Positions 28,804 through 40,556 of a stretch of DNA of 64,000 nt are shown piece after piece. The translations under genes and the position numbers were made by a program. Numbering within the stretch: the first letter of the stretch is position 1; every line of letters begins with the position of its first letter. The DNA lies in NCBI GenBank assembly GCA_963923455.1, contig CAWULT010000003.1, positions 29,435 through 93,434 of the forward strand. Reading direction: 5' to 3'. This DNA comes from CAWULT01 sp963923455. Its GTDB lineage: Bacteria; Acidobacteriota; Vicinamibacteria; Vicinamibacterales; UBA2999. The notes below the pieces were generated by a model. It made no database searches and was not told the origin of the DNA. It was given only the letters and a program-made list of their open reading frames with translations.

Positions 28804-30165
28804 GTGTTCAGCCCCGACGACACCATCGTGGCGGTGGCCACGGCTCCCGGGCGCGGGGCGATTGGTGTCGTGCGCATCAGCGGGCCGTCGGCGCTCTGCG
28901 TCGCTCAGCGGATCGTGGCCGGTTCGCCAGCGTTCGAACCCCGGCGCGCCACTGTCAGGGCGATCGAGGGTGTCTCGTCCGAGGGGGGGGCGTCCCTGAT
29001 GGACGAGGCGGTCGTGACATGGTTTCCTGGCCCTGACTCGTATACCGGACAGGACGTCGTCGAGATCAGTGCCCACGGAAGCCCGGCGGTCCTGGAGGCG
29101 ATCATCCGGAACGCTGTGTTGAGCGGCGCCAGGCCGGCGCATCGCGGTGAGTTCACGCTCCGCTCCTTCCTCAACGGCCGCCGCGACCTCGTTCAAGCCG
29201 AAGCCGTCGCCGATCTGGTCGACGCATCCACGGGCCTGCAGGCGGAGACTGCGTTCGATCAACTTCAGGGAACTCTGACTGAACATGTGGAGCGGCTCGA
29301 CGCCCGGTTGCTCGACCTGCTGGCGCAGTTGGAAGCGTCGCTGGATTTTCCGGACGAGGGGCATCACTTCATCACCGTCGACGAGACAGTGGTCCGCCTC
29401 GATTCGGTTATCGCCGACATCACGTCCTTGTTGACCGATGGTGCCCGCGGCCGAGTGATCAGAGAGGGTGCGACCGTTGCCATCGTTGGCCGGACCAACG
29501 TCGGCAAGTCGAGCGTCTTCAATCATCTGTGTGGGTCGGACCGTGCGATTGTGACGGCGGTTCCGGGTACGACGAGGGACCTCGTGACGGAGCGGGTCGA
29601 GCTCGGAGGCCTGACGATCACGCTCGTGGACACAGCCGGGGCCAGGCTCACGGCAGACGTCGTGGAACGGGAAGGCGTAGAACGCGGCGTGCGCGCGCGC
29701 GGCGTGGCGGACGTGGTGCTCGTCGTGCTGGACGGCAGCCAGCCTCTGCAGGACGAAGACCGTGCGGTGCTCGAGGAGACGTCTGAGTTGAGGCGGCTGG
29801 TCGTGGTGAATAAGTGCGATCTGCCGAGTGCCGTCGGGGACTGCTACGTGCCCTCTCCGTCGGTTCGGTTTTCGGCTCTGACCGGAGCCGGCGCAGACGA
29901 CCTGTGCGCGCAATTGACAACTAGGTTGGTGGGGCAGGCCGTTCGAGAACCAGTCGCGGTCTCGAACATTAGACACATGGATCTTCTCGTGGCGGCGAGG
30001 CGACGGCTGAGCGATGCGCTGCAGGCGTCGCAAGCTGCGGCCTCGGAGGAGTTCGTGGTCTCGGATATCCACGCCGCGCGACGGGACCTCCGCGCTATTC
30101 TCGGTGACGGCCTCGGAGAGGACGTGCTGAGCGCGATCTTCGAGCGGTTCTGCATCGGCAAGTGA
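28804..30165 (+). CDS. mnmE: tRNA uridine-5-carboxymethylaminomethyl modification GTPase MnmE
   Basis: A 453-residue GTPase that with MnmG modifies the wobble uridine of several tRNAs. The N-terminal tetrahydrofolate-binding domain begins DTIVAVATAPGRGAIGVVRISG. The helical domain surrounds a G domain with Walker A GRTNVGKSSVFN, the switch region GTTRD, DTAG and NKCD. The C-terminus ends in the catalytic FCIGK motif. Start is GTG 28804. The last four bases overlap mnmG. Confidence 0.98.
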   Translation: MFSPDDTIVAVATAPGRGAIGVVRISGPSALCVAQRIVAGSPAFEPRRATVRAIEGVSSEGGASLMDEAVVTWFPGPDSYTGQDVVEISAHGSPAVLEAIIRNAVLSGARPAHRGEFTLRSFLNGRRDLVQAEAVADLVDASTGLQAETAFDQLQGTLTEHVERLDARLLDLLAQLEASLDFPDEGHHFITVDETVVRLDSVIADITSLLTDGARGRVIREGATVAIVGRTNVGKSSVFNHLCGSDRAIVTAVPGTTRDLVTERVELGGLTITLVDTAGARLTADVVEREGVERGVRARGVADVVLVVLDGSQPLQDEDRAVLEETSELRRLVVVNKCDLPSAVGDCYVPSPSVRFSALTGAGADDLCAQLTTRLVGQAVREPVAVSNIRHMDLLVAARRRLSDALQASQAAASEEFVVSDIHAARRDLRAILGDGLGEDVLSAIFERFCIGK

Positions 30166-32033
30166 CCGTGGCGCCATCCTTCGACGTGTTGGTGATCGGA
30201 GCGGGGCACGCCGGGGTCGAGGCGGCGTATGCGGCTGCGCGGCTCGGGTGTTCGGTGGGTCTCTGTACCCTCACCCGCGACACCGTGGCGGAGATGCCCT
30301 GCAACCCAGCGATCGGTGGCACGGCCAAGGGGCACCTCGTACGAGAGATAGACGCGCTCGGCGGGCTCATGGCCGAAGCCATCGACGCAACGGGCCTGCA
30401 GTTCAAGCTGCTGAACGCCAGCCGCGGCCCGGCGGTCTGGAGTCCTCGAGCTCAGGCGGACAAGCGGCTGTACTCCCAGTGGGTTCGTGCGCGGCTCGAA
30501 CGCGAGACGAACATCTCCTGGCTGATCGGCCGGGCAGGTGCCGTCCTGACGCGCGGTGGGCGAGTAGTCGGTCTCCGGATGGAGGGCGGCGCCGTTCATC
30601 GCTGCGCCGCGCTGGTGATCACGACCGGGACGTTCCTGGACGGAGTCGTGCACGTGGGCCCCGAGCGGCGGCCGGCGGGTCGACACGGGGAGCCGCCGTC
30701 GAGAGAGCTTGCCGACTCGATCAGGCAGATGGGATTCGACGTCGGGCGCCTGAAGACCGGCACGCCGCCTCGGCTCTCGGCGCGCAGCATCGACTTCGCA
30801 GCGGGCACATCGTCAGGCGCATTCGTCGAAGAGCGCGGAGACGAGGCGCCGGTGGCGTTCTCGTTCGGGACGCGGCACCAGGTGCAGAACCGGATCTCCT
30901 GCTGGCAGCTCCACACCAACGACCGCGTGAGTGAGCTCGTTCGGCGGCACATAGGCCGCAGCCCTCTCTACAACGGTCAGATCCTCGGGGTGGGCCCACG
31001 CTACTGTCCGTCGCTCGAAGACAAGGTCATGAAGTTTCCCGACCGCGAGCGGCACCAGCTCTACCTGGAACCTGAAGGTGTTGACGTCGACGAGATCTAC
31101 GTGAACGGTCTTTCGATGTCACTGCCAACCGACGTGCAGCGCCAGGTCGTCGCCGTGCTTCCAGGGCTCGAGGGTGCCGTGATGTTGCGGCCGGGGTACG
31201 CGGTCGAGTACGACTTCGTGAATCCCGTCGAACTACGATCGACGCTCGAGACTCACCGGGTCGAGAGTCTTTTTCTCGCGGGGCAGATCAACGGCACGTC
31301 CGGATACGAAGAGGCCGCGGCGCAGGGGTTGATGGCAGGGATCAACGCTGCGCGCAAGGTGCTTGGTGTTTCGCCTTTTGTTCTCTGTCGCGATCAGGCC
31401 TACATTGGTGTGCTCGTCGATGACTTGGTGTCAAAGGGGTGTCTCGAGCCTTACCGAATGTTCACGTCGAGGGCAGAGCATCGCCTGCTGCTGCGCATCG
31501 ACAACGCCGATCTCCGCCTGTCCCCGGTGGCTCGCGAGCTCGGCATGTTGTCGGAGGAACGCTGGGAGTCCTTCTTGGCTCGAAAGGCCCGCTACGAGAG
31601 AAACCTCGGGGCTTTGGATACGACGCTCGTGCGTGTCCCGAGTGGCGACCGCGTGTCAGCTGCCGCGGCGCTCCGCCAGCCAATGATGAGGCTGAAGGAC
31701 TTCGTTGCGGCGGGACTCGTGCGACTGGAGCTGGGCGAAGTGTCTCGGGACCTCGATCTGCTCAGTCTCGAGACAACGGTGAAGTACGCCGGTTATCTCA
31801 AGCGAGAGCAACTGGCTGCCGAACGCATCCGACGGGACGAGGGGCGCAGAATTCCTGACTCGTTCGTGTTCGACCGCGTGCCAGGGCTGTCGGCGGAGAT
31901 GGTGCATCGCTTCAACCAAGCGAAGCCAGAAACGGTGGCACAGGCCGCCAGAATTCCCGGCGTGACGCCAGCGGCGCTCGCCGTGCTCAGCGTGTATGTG
32001 TCACGACACTCCGCAGGTTCGGCCCAGTCGTGA
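30162..32033 (+). CDS. mnmG: tRNA uridine-5-carboxymethylaminomethyl modification enzyme MnmG
   Basis: A 623-residue FAD- and NADH-binding partner of MnmE. The N-terminal Rossmann motif VIGAGHAGVEAAYAAARLG binds FAD. Two GidA signature regions are seen: GTPPRLS with surrounding residues, and AGQINGTSGYEEAAAQGL. The C-terminal helical region shows PGVTPAALAVLSVYV. Start is GTG 30162, overlapping mnmE by GTGA; its own stop overlaps rsmG in the same way, so mnmE-mnmG-rsmG are translationally coupled. Confidence 0.98.
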   Translation: MTVAPSFDVLVIGAGHAGVEAAYAAARLGCSVGLCTLTRDTVAEMPCNPAIGGTAKGHLVREIDALGGLMAEAIDATGLQFKLLNASRGPAVWSPRAQADKRLYSQWVRARLERETNISWLIGRAGAVLTRGGRVVGLRMEGGAVHRCAALVITTGTFLDGVVHVGPERRPAGRHGEPPSRELADSIRQMGFDVGRLKTGTPPRLSARSIDFAAGTSSGAFVEERGDEAPVAFSFGTRHQVQNRISCWQLHTNDRVSELVRRHIGRSPLYNGQILGVGPRYCPSLEDKVMKFPDRERHQLYLEPEGVDVDEIYVNGLSMSLPTDVQRQVVAVLPGLEGAVMLRPGYAVEYDFVNPVELRSTLETHRVESLFLAGQINGTSGYEEAAAQGLMAGINAARKVLGVSPFVLCRDQAYIGVLVDDLVSKGCLEPYRMFTSRAEHRLLLRIDNADLRLSPVARELGMLSEERWESFLARKARYERNLGALDTTLVRVPSGDRVSAAAALRQPMMRLKDFVAAGLVRLELGEVSRDLDLLSLETTVKYAGYLKREQLAAERIRRDEGRRIPDSFVFDRVPGLSAEMVHRFNQAKPETVAQAARIPGVTPAALAVLSVYVSRHSAGSAQS

Positions 32034-32683
32034 CGGCTTCAAAGGACTTTCACGACCGGTTGACGCGGCGTTTCAGGCGCGTCGGCCAAGTCGTTCCGTC
32101 CGAGTTGGTTGCCAGACTCGAAGTCTATTTCAGTCTTCTCCAGACCTGGAATCGAAAGATCAACCTGTCCGGGTTGGACCTGAGCGATCCGTCGCCAGAT
32201 GTGCTGGACCGCTTGCTCGTCGAGCCGGTGTTGGCGGCCCGTTACGTCGAGCCCGGCACGAAGACGGTCATCGACATCGGATCTGGTGGGGGGTCGCCGG
32301 CGATTCCCCTGGCGCTGTCGATCAACGGGTGTCACCTGACGATGGTCGAATCAAAGACCAGGAAGTCGGTCTTCCTGGTCGAAGCGGCCAGGGCGCTGGG
32401 AATGGACCACTGGAACGTGCTGACCGCCCGTTTCGAGGAGTTGCTGTCGAAGCCGTCGATGCACGAGGCGAGTGACTTGTTGTCGATTCGGGCAGTTCGC
32501 GTGGATGCCAGGACCCTGTCTGGGCTTCAGTCGTTCGTCCGGCCTGGCGGCCAGGTCTTCTTGTTTCAGTCCAGCGGTGGCGGGATGGCGACGGGCGCCG
32601 AGCCGCTGCTGACCCCGCGTGGGGTCCACACCCTGGTCGAATCGATGCGAAGCGAGCTTGTGATCCTCGAAAAGAGGCACTGA
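32030..32683 (+). CDS. rsmG: 16S rRNA (guanine527-N7)-methyltransferase
   Basis: A 217-residue SAM-dependent methyltransferase (formerly GidB) that modifies G527 in 16S rRNA. The SAM-binding motif DIGSGGGSPAIPLAL is clear. The usual start region LLQTWNRKINLSGL and the C-terminal catalytic region around SIRAVRVDARTL are present. It overlaps mnmG by four bases and is followed by the two parS sites and parA, the conserved origin-side order. Confidence 0.96.
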   Translation: MTASKDFHDRLTRRFRRVGQVVPSELVARLEVYFSLLQTWNRKINLSGLDLSDPSPDVLDRLLVEPVLAARYVEPGTKTVIDIGSGGGSPAIPLALSINGCHLTMVESKTRKSVFLVEAARALGMDHWNVLTARFEELLSKPSMHEASDLLSIRAVRVDARTLSGLQSFVRPGGQVFLFQSSGGGMATGAEPLLTPRGVHTLVESMRSELVILEKRH

Positions 32684-32700
32684 AACAGGCCTCGCGTTGT

Positions 32701-32716
32701 TGTTCCACGTGGAACA
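32701..32716. promoter_or_regulatory. parS site 1
   Basis: A perfect 16-base palindrome TGTTCCACGTGGAACA, matching the bacterial parS consensus TGTTNCACGTGAAACA class bound by ParB. It lies between rsmG and parA. Confidence 0.93.
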
Positions 32717-32734
32717 CGCTCGGGAAGGACCATT

Positions 32735-32750
32735 TGTTCCACGTGGAACA
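32735..32750. promoter_or_regulatory. parS site 2
   Basis: A second identical 16-base palindrome, 18 bases after the first. It ends one base before the -35 element of the putative parA promoter, so bound ParB could repress or modulate parAB. Confidence 0.93.
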
Positions 32751-32751
32751 C

Positions 32752-32780
32752 TTGACCCCTCTCCGGCGATCACATAGATT
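32752..32780 (+). promoter_or_regulatory. Putative parAB promoter
   Basis: TTGACC (32752-32757), a 17-base spacer and TAGATT (32775-32780) lie upstream of parA and directly abut parS site 2. Confidence 0.5.
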
Positions 32781-32825
32781 CTCGTTTCCCCGTCCCGCTC
32801 GGCCAGAAACCCCGAAGTCCTTCAT

Positions 32826-33680
32826 ATGACGGATTCTTCAGAATCTCAGCCTCGTGTGGCGACGCACGGTCGAGTCATCGCCGTTGCGAACCAAAAGGGT
32901 GGCGTTGGGAAGACCACGACGGCCATCAACCTTGCCACCTCCGTGGCCCAGTGCGGCAGGCGCGTCCTGTTGGTCGACCTCGACCCGCAGGGCAATCTCA
33001 CGAGCGGTGTTGGCATGAAGGGGCAGCGGGGATCCAGTGGGACTGTCTACGATGCGCTGGTTTCTGACGTGTCGCCGGAGGGTTGCCTGCTTCAGACGTC
33101 GATTCCGGCCTTGTTCCTGATGCCAGCCGACCGGAATCTCACGGGGGCGGAGATCGAACTCGTCAGCTTTCCCGATCGTGAGAAGCGCCTGCGGCGCGTG
33201 CTGGACCCGCTGCGGGACCACTTTCACTACCTCATGATCGATTGCCCGCCGTCGCTGGGACTGTTGACGCTCAACGCCCTTGTGGCCGCGGACACCGTGC
33301 TCATTCCGCTTCATTGCGAGTATTTTGCGCTGGAAGGGCTTGCCGAGTTGGTGGGCACGATGCGGCGGGTCAAGGCTGCGTTCAACCCGGGTCTCGACAT
33401 CGAGGGTGTGTTGCTCACGATGTACGACGAACGCACGAACCTGGGACAACTCGTTGCGCGGGACGTGCGCGAGTTCTTCAGGGACAAGGTGTTCAATACG
33501 GTGATTCCACGCAATGTGAGGCTGGGCGAGGCTCCGAGCCACGGGATGCCGGCCGTGGTCTATGATCCCAAGTCCAGGGGCGCCGCCGCTTACGTGGCAC
33601 TCGCCAGAGAGCTGCTGCAGCGAGAGGCGGCGACCGTTCTTCGCGGGCGAGAGCCCGGAGCGGGTGTTGGTCATGAGTGA
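32826..33680 (+). CDS. parA: Chromosome partitioning ATPase ParA (Soj)
   Basis: A 284-residue deviant Walker ATPase that segregates newly replicated origins with ParB and parS. The P-loop is KGGVGKTTTAINLA (about residues 24-37) with the signature lysine, and later motifs include LVDLDPQGN and IDCPPSLGLLTLNAL. The N-terminal extension is short, as in chromosomal Soj-type proteins without an HTH domain. It follows two parS sites and overlaps parB by 8 bases. Confidence 0.97.
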   Translation: MTDSSESQPRVATHGRVIAVANQKGGVGKTTTAINLATSVAQCGRRVLLVDLDPQGNLTSGVGMKGQRGSSGTVYDALVSDVSPEGCLLQTSIPALFLMPADRNLTGAEIELVSFPDREKRLRRVLDPLRDHFHYLMIDCPPSLGLLTLNALVAADTVLIPLHCEYFALEGLAELVGTMRRVKAAFNPGLDIEGVLLTMYDERTNLGQLVARDVREFFRDKVFNTVIPRNVRLGEAPSHGMPAVVYDPKSRGAAAYVALARELLQREAATVLRGREPGAGVGHE

Positions 33681-34536
33681 GCGGCGTCCGGCGCTTGGGA
33701 AGGGCCTCAGCGCGCTGATTCCAGATGCGCCGGAGGCGAGGCAGGGCGCGATTGAGGTGGACATCGACCTGTTGTCGCCGAACGAACAGCAACCACGCCT
33801 GCAGATGGACGATGCTCGGCTGGAAGAGCTGGCCAGGTCGATCGGTGTCAACGGTGTCATTCAACCGATTCTGGTTCGAAGGGTCGGTAACCGCTATCGC
33901 ATCATCGCAGGCGAGCGGCGATGGCGCGCGGCCCAGAAGGTCGGCCTCCAGAAGGTACCGGTCGTCGTTCGCGAGGTACCGGACGGAGCGGACCAATTGC
34001 TCCTCGAGTTGGCGCTCATCGAGAACATTCAGCGCGAAAACCTCAATCCAGTCGACGAAGGCATCGCCTACAAGAAGCTGGCTGACCAACATGGGCTCAC
34101 CCAGGAGCAGATTGCCGTCGCGGTCGGCAAGGACCGGGCCTCGGTCGCCAATTTCATCCGTCTGCTGAAGCTGCCCGACGACGTCCGGGCCAGCGTGTCG
34201 TCGGGCGACTTGTCCATGGGGCAAGCCCGGGCAATCCTGTCCTTGGCCGATCCGGGGGCGCAACGACGTGCGGCGCACGAGGCGATCTCGCGGGGGCTGT
34301 CAGTACGAGAGACGGAGTCCCTGGTCAAGCGCCTCGGCGCGCCGGTCTCTGAGTCGAAGGCCCGAACCGCAGCCGAGAAGGATGTCCATACGAGGGCGGC
34401 CGAAGATCGGATGCGTTTCGCCTTGGGGGCGAAAGTTGCTATCCACCGCAAAGGCAAACGGGGAGTCGTCGAAATCGCCTTCGAGTCGGAGGACGAACTG
34501 AACCGGATCTTCGAGTTCATTACCGCCAAGCGTTAA
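33673..34536 (+). CDS. parB: Chromosome partitioning protein ParB (Spo0J)
   Basis: A 287-residue CTP-dependent DNA clamp loaded at parS. The start ATG 33673 gives the standard N-terminus MSERRPALGKGLSALIP; an in-frame upstream start inside parA is rejected. The CTP-binding domain carries GERRWRAAQK and ENIQRENLNPVDE. The central HTH (TQEQIAVAVGKDRASVANFIRLL) recognises parS. A C-terminal dimerisation domain follows a short linker. It is translationally coupled to parA. Confidence 0.97.
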   Translation: MSERRPALGKGLSALIPDAPEARQGAIEVDIDLLSPNEQQPRLQMDDARLEELARSIGVNGVIQPILVRRVGNRYRIIAGERRWRAAQKVGLQKVPVVVREVPDGADQLLLELALIENIQRENLNPVDEGIAYKKLADQHGLTQEQIAVAVGKDRASVANFIRLLKLPDDVRASVSSGDLSMGQARAILSLADPGAQRRAAHEAISRGLSVRETESLVKRLGAPVSESKARTAAEKDVHTRAAEDRMRFALGAKVAIHRKGKRGVVEIAFESEDELNRIFEFITAKR

Positions 34537-34563
34537 CAAGCGTCGGCTTATCCGTGATATAAA
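34533..34563 (+). promoter_or_regulatory. Weak candidate promoter for the atp operon
   Basis: TTAACA (34533-34538) overlaps the parB stop and TATAAA (34558-34563) follows after 19 bases, longer than ideal. The parB-atpH gap (34537-34767) otherwise holds GC-rich inverted stretches and no convincing gene. Confidence 0.3.
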
Positions 34564-34767
34564 GAGACGTTTGTGCCTTTGAGGTACAAGCTCGACCTAG
34601 AACGCCCTGCGCGTAATCGCGCCAGTGCCGGCCGCGCGCGGCGCCGCGAGGTGCCTCCGAACGCGGGGCGCGCATGCCGTGTCTGGAACGGCGTGGTCGA
34701 GGGATGAGCTGTTTCACTGTGAACGAGCCGGGTCGTGATCCTGGCCCACGTTTCGCCCAGGTGACGC

Positions 34768-35313
34768 TTGAGTAGCCGTGCTTCCGCCGCCCGCTATTCC
34801 CGAGCGCTGTTCGACATTGCGCTCAAGGAATCCGATCCTCACCTCGCCGCGCGTGAACTCGCCGAGTTCAATGCCGTGCTCGAGGGCCATGAGGAGCTGA
34901 AACGTACCCTTGCCAGTCCGGGCGTTTCGCCCGCGAGCAAGCGGAATCTGCTGCAGGCGCTCGTGACGCGCGCCGCGTGCTCGGCGCCGGTGGCCAAGCT
35001 GTTGCTGCTGCTGGCCGAGCGCGATCGCCTCAGCCTGTTGCCCGATGTGGTGGAGCTGTTCAGGGAACGGCTCATGGACCACGAGAAGATGGTGCGTGCG
35101 GACATCACGACAGCGGCTCCGTTGCAGCCCGTGCAGGCGCAGCGCCTCGAGCAGCAGCTGAGTGAGCTGACCCGTCGCCGCGTCACCCTGACTACCAAGG
35201 TGGATCCCGCCATCATCGGCGGCGTCGTGGCCCGTATCGGAGGCACCGTCTTCGACGGCAGTGTAGCGACGCAGTTGGCCCGAATCCGGGAACGCCTCGT
35301 TGTGCAGCGTTAG
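34768..35313 (+). CDS. atpH: ATP synthase F1 delta subunit
   Basis: A 181-residue stator subunit linking F1 alpha/beta to subunit b. The N-terminus SRASAARYSRALFDIAL and the C-terminal VDPAIIGGVVARIGGTVFDGSV are diagnostic of OSCP/delta. The start is TTG 34768, the only start codon close to the conserved N-terminus. It is the first gene of atpHAGDC. The b subunit gene that usually precedes it is absent here. Confidence 0.93.
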   Translation: MSSRASAARYSRALFDIALKESDPHLAARELAEFNAVLEGHEELKRTLASPGVSPASKRNLLQALVTRAACSAPVAKLLLLLAERDRLSLLPDVVELFRERLMDHEKMVRADITTAAPLQPVQAQRLEQQLSELTRRRVTLTTKVDPAIIGGVVARIGGTVFDGSVATQLARIRERLVVQR

Positions 35314-35337
35314 CTGACGAATCGAAGAAGGATCGAC

Positions 35338-36870
<1,533 letters not shown>

Positions 36871-36876
36871 TACGTC

Positions 36877-37740
36877 ATGCCGTCACTCATCGACCTTCGG
36901 CGCCGGATCCGCGCGGTCAAGTCGACGCAGCAGATCACGAAAGCGATGAAGATGATCGCGGCCTCGCGCCTGCGCCGTGCCCAGGAGCGCGTGATCGCGG
37001 CGCGTCCCTTCGCGCAGCAGATGAACCGCGTCATGCACGGATTGGTGTCGCGCGTGAATCAGGACACCCATCCGCTGCTGCGCGCGGCGGAGCCCGGCAA
37101 GGGCCGTCCGCTGCTGATCGTCGTGTCGGCCGACCGTGGCCTCTGCGGCAGCTTCAACTCGAACGTGATCAAGGCCGCAGGCCAGTTCATCCTGAACGAG
37201 GGCCGCGACGGAGTGGCTCTCGGCCTGGTCGGCCGCAAGGCACGCGACTTCTACCGTCGGCGGGGGTTCGATGTCCGCTACGAGGCCGCGGGCATCTTTC
37301 AGCGGCTCTCGTTTGCCGACGCCGTGACGCTGGCCAACGCCGCGATCCAGGAGTTCACCAGCGGCGAAGCTTCGAGCGTGCACCTCGTCTACAACGAGTT
37401 CAAGTCGGTGATCGCCCAGCGGCTCGTCGTCGAACAGCTGCTGCCGATCAAGCGGCTCGACGAGCCAGCCGCCAACGAGGCGTCGCTCGACTACATCTTC
37501 GAGCCGGCCGCCGAGCAGATCTTCCACGACCTGCTGCCGCGCTATGTGCAGGCCCAGGTGTACCGCGCGCTGCTCGAATCGAACGCCGCGTTCTTCGCGG
37601 CGCAGATGACGGCGATGGACGCCGCCACGCGCAACTCGGCGGAGATGATCGAGAGCCTGACGCTCTACATGAACAAGGTGCGTCAGGCGGCGATCACGAG
37701 AGAGATCATCGAGGTGGTCTCTGGCGCGGCCGCGACGTAG
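36877..37740 (+). CDS. atpG: ATP synthase F1 gamma subunit
   Basis: A 287-residue central rotor shaft. The N-terminal helix (IDLRRRIRAVKSTQQITKAMKMIAASR) and the C-terminal helix (MTAMDAATRNSAEMIESL, then NKVRQAAITREIIEVVSGA) form the coiled coil inside the alpha3beta3 ring. DRGLCGSFN marks the Rossmann-like part. It lies 6 bases after atpA. Confidence 0.98.
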   Translation: MPSLIDLRRRIRAVKSTQQITKAMKMIAASRLRRAQERVIAARPFAQQMNRVMHGLVSRVNQDTHPLLRAAEPGKGRPLLIVVSADRGLCGSFNSNVIKAAGQFILNEGRDGVALGLVGRKARDFYRRRGFDVRYEAAGIFQRLSFADAVTLANAAIQEFTSGEASSVHLVYNEFKSVIAQRLVVEQLLPIKRLDEPAANEASLDYIFEPAAEQIFHDLLPRYVQAQVYRALLESNAAFFAAQMTAMDAATRNSAEMIESLTLYMNKVRQAAITREIIEVVSGAAAT

Positions 37741-37785
37741 GCCGCATCCACCAGCGATCAGGCAAGGCTGATAAAGGACACAGGC

Positions 37786-39243
<1,458 letters not shown>

Positions 39244-39244
39244 C

Positions 39245-39670
39245 ATGGATCGGCCGACGAAGATCGCGCTCGAGATCGTGACACCGGACCGGGCTCTCGT
39301 GACCGCCGAGGTCGACGAGGTCCAGGTTCCGGGGCTGGAAGGCTACTTCGGCGTTCTGCCGGGGCATGCCCCACTGCTCGCGTCGCTGCAGGTTGGTGAG
39401 ATGTGGTACCGGATCGGCCAGGACACACACCATCTGGCCATCGCGTTCGGGTTCGCGGAGGTGCTGCCCGATCGCGTCACCATCCTGGCCCAGATCGCCG
39501 AACGGGCGCAGGACATCGACGTCAACCGTGCCGAGGCCGCCAAGGCAAGAGCGGAGAAGCGGATCGCCGGCGGCCCTCAAGTGGATCTGGACTTCGATCG
39601 TGCGCGGATCGCGCTGATGAAGTCGTTGATCCGGCTCCAGGTCGCGACGAGAGCCCGCACGCGGGCCTGA
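39245..39670 (+). CDS. atpC: ATP synthase F1 epsilon subunit
   Basis: A 141-residue rotor subunit that couples gamma to the c ring and inhibits ATPase activity. The N-terminal beta sandwich is seen as LEIVTPDRALVTAEVDEVQVPGLEGYFGVLPGHAPLL. The C-terminal helical hairpin includes ERAQDIDVNRAEAAKARAEKR. It starts one base after the atpD stop and is followed by a strong inverted repeat that should end the operon. Confidence 0.96.
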   Translation: MDRPTKIALEIVTPDRALVTAEVDEVQVPGLEGYFGVLPGHAPLLASLQVGEMWYRIGQDTHHLAIAFGFAEVLPDRVTILAQIAERAQDIDVNRAEAAKARAEKRIAGGPQVDLDFDRARIALMKSLIRLQVATRARTRA

Positions 39671-39682
39671 CCTGAGGCATGG

Positions 39683-39714
39683 GGCTCCCGGACTCCGCCC
39701 GCGGGCCGGGAGCC
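39683..39714 (+). terminator. Hairpin after atpC
   Basis: GGCTCCCGG (39683-39691) pairs with CCGGGAGCC (39706-39714), a 9-base perfect stem with a GC-rich loop. No T-tract follows, as often in GC-rich genomes. Confidence 0.55.
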
Positions 39715-39745
39715 AGCAACGCAGTCCCTCTCGTGCGCTGAGTGG

Positions 39746-40552
39746 GTGCGCCCGACCGTGCTCGCCAATCTTCGAGAACTGCTGCGGTATCGAGCGCTCG
39801 TCCGGAGCCTGGTCGGTCGCGAGCTCAAGGCTCGCTACCGCGGGTCCGTGCTCGGCTTCCTGTGGTCCTTCATCAACCCGCTGCTCCTGCTGCTGATCTA
39901 CACGTTCGTGTTCACGGTGGTCATGCCAGGGAGCCGCGGACAAGGACTTGAGCCGTACTCCCTCTTCCTCTTCTGCGGCCTGCTGCCGTGGACCTGGTTC
40001 TCGTCGTCGCTGCTCGAATCGAGCAACGCGCTGATCGCCAGCGGCAATCTGATTCGCAAGGTCATGTTCCCGGCCGAGGTGCTGCCCGTGGTTTCGGTGC
40101 TGACCGGCCTGGTCCACTTCTGCCTGGGCTTGCCGATCCTGGGCCTGTTCATCCTCTATGCCGCGGTGCCCGTCGTGCCCACCGACCTGCTCTGGTTGCC
40201 GGTCGTCGTGCTGATTCAGCTGGTGCTCACCCTTGGCCTGGCCCTGCTACTGTCGTCGCTGACCGTCCACTTCAGGGACCTCCGCGACCTGCTCGGCAAC
40301 GTGCTCACGCTCTGGTTCTTCGCGACGCCGATCATCTATCCCGCGGCGCAGGCACCCGAGAAATACCACTGGATCCTGAACCTCAATCCCTTCACGCACC
40401 TCGCGACGGCCTATCAGCAGGTCCTGTTCGTGCCAGGGCCGATGCACCCCGGCGCGGGCCTGGCTGGCGCGGCCGGGCTCGCGCTGGTGGTGTTCGCCGT
40501 TGGCTACTCCGTGTTCGACCGTCTGCGGGATACCCTCGCCGAGGAGGTCTGA
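39746..40552 (+). CDS. wzm: ABC-2 type polysaccharide export permease (Wzm/TagG-like)
   Basis: A 268-residue inner-membrane permease with six predicted helices. The soluble N-terminus LVGRELKARYRGSVLGFLWSFINPLLLLLIYTFVF is the hallmark of O-antigen and teichoic-acid exporters. Later features include LPWTWFSSSLLESSNALI, IRKVMFPAEVLPV and LWFFATPIIYP. Start is taken at GTG 39746. The ATPase partner starts 4 bases after its stop. The pair should export an undecaprenyl-linked polysaccharide. Confidence 0.93.
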   Translation: MRPTVLANLRELLRYRALVRSLVGRELKARYRGSVLGFLWSFINPLLLLLIYTFVFTVVMPGSRGQGLEPYSLFLFCGLLPWTWFSSSLLESSNALIASGNLIRKVMFPAEVLPVVSVLTGLVHFCLGLPILGLFILYAAVPVVPTDLLWLPVVVLIQLVLTLGLALLLSSLTVHFRDLRDLLGNVLTLWFFATPIIYPAAQAPEKYHWILNLNPFTHLATAYQQVLFVPGPMHPGAGLAGAAGLALVVFAVGYSVFDRLRDTLAEEV

Positions 40553-40556
40553 GGCG

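Noticed and set aside
28345..30177. 610-residue minus-strand open frame
   Set aside because: Antisense to khpB and mnmE, which have clear motifs; composition is typical of a shadow.
34711..34726. parS-like TGTTTCACTGTGAACG upstream of atpH
   Set aside because: It has an extra base in the centre, breaking the palindrome; probably coincidence despite being close to parB.
34706..34777. 24-codon frame with GAGGG-ATG overlapping the atpH start
   Set aside because: Could be a leader peptide but has no supporting feature beyond the start context.
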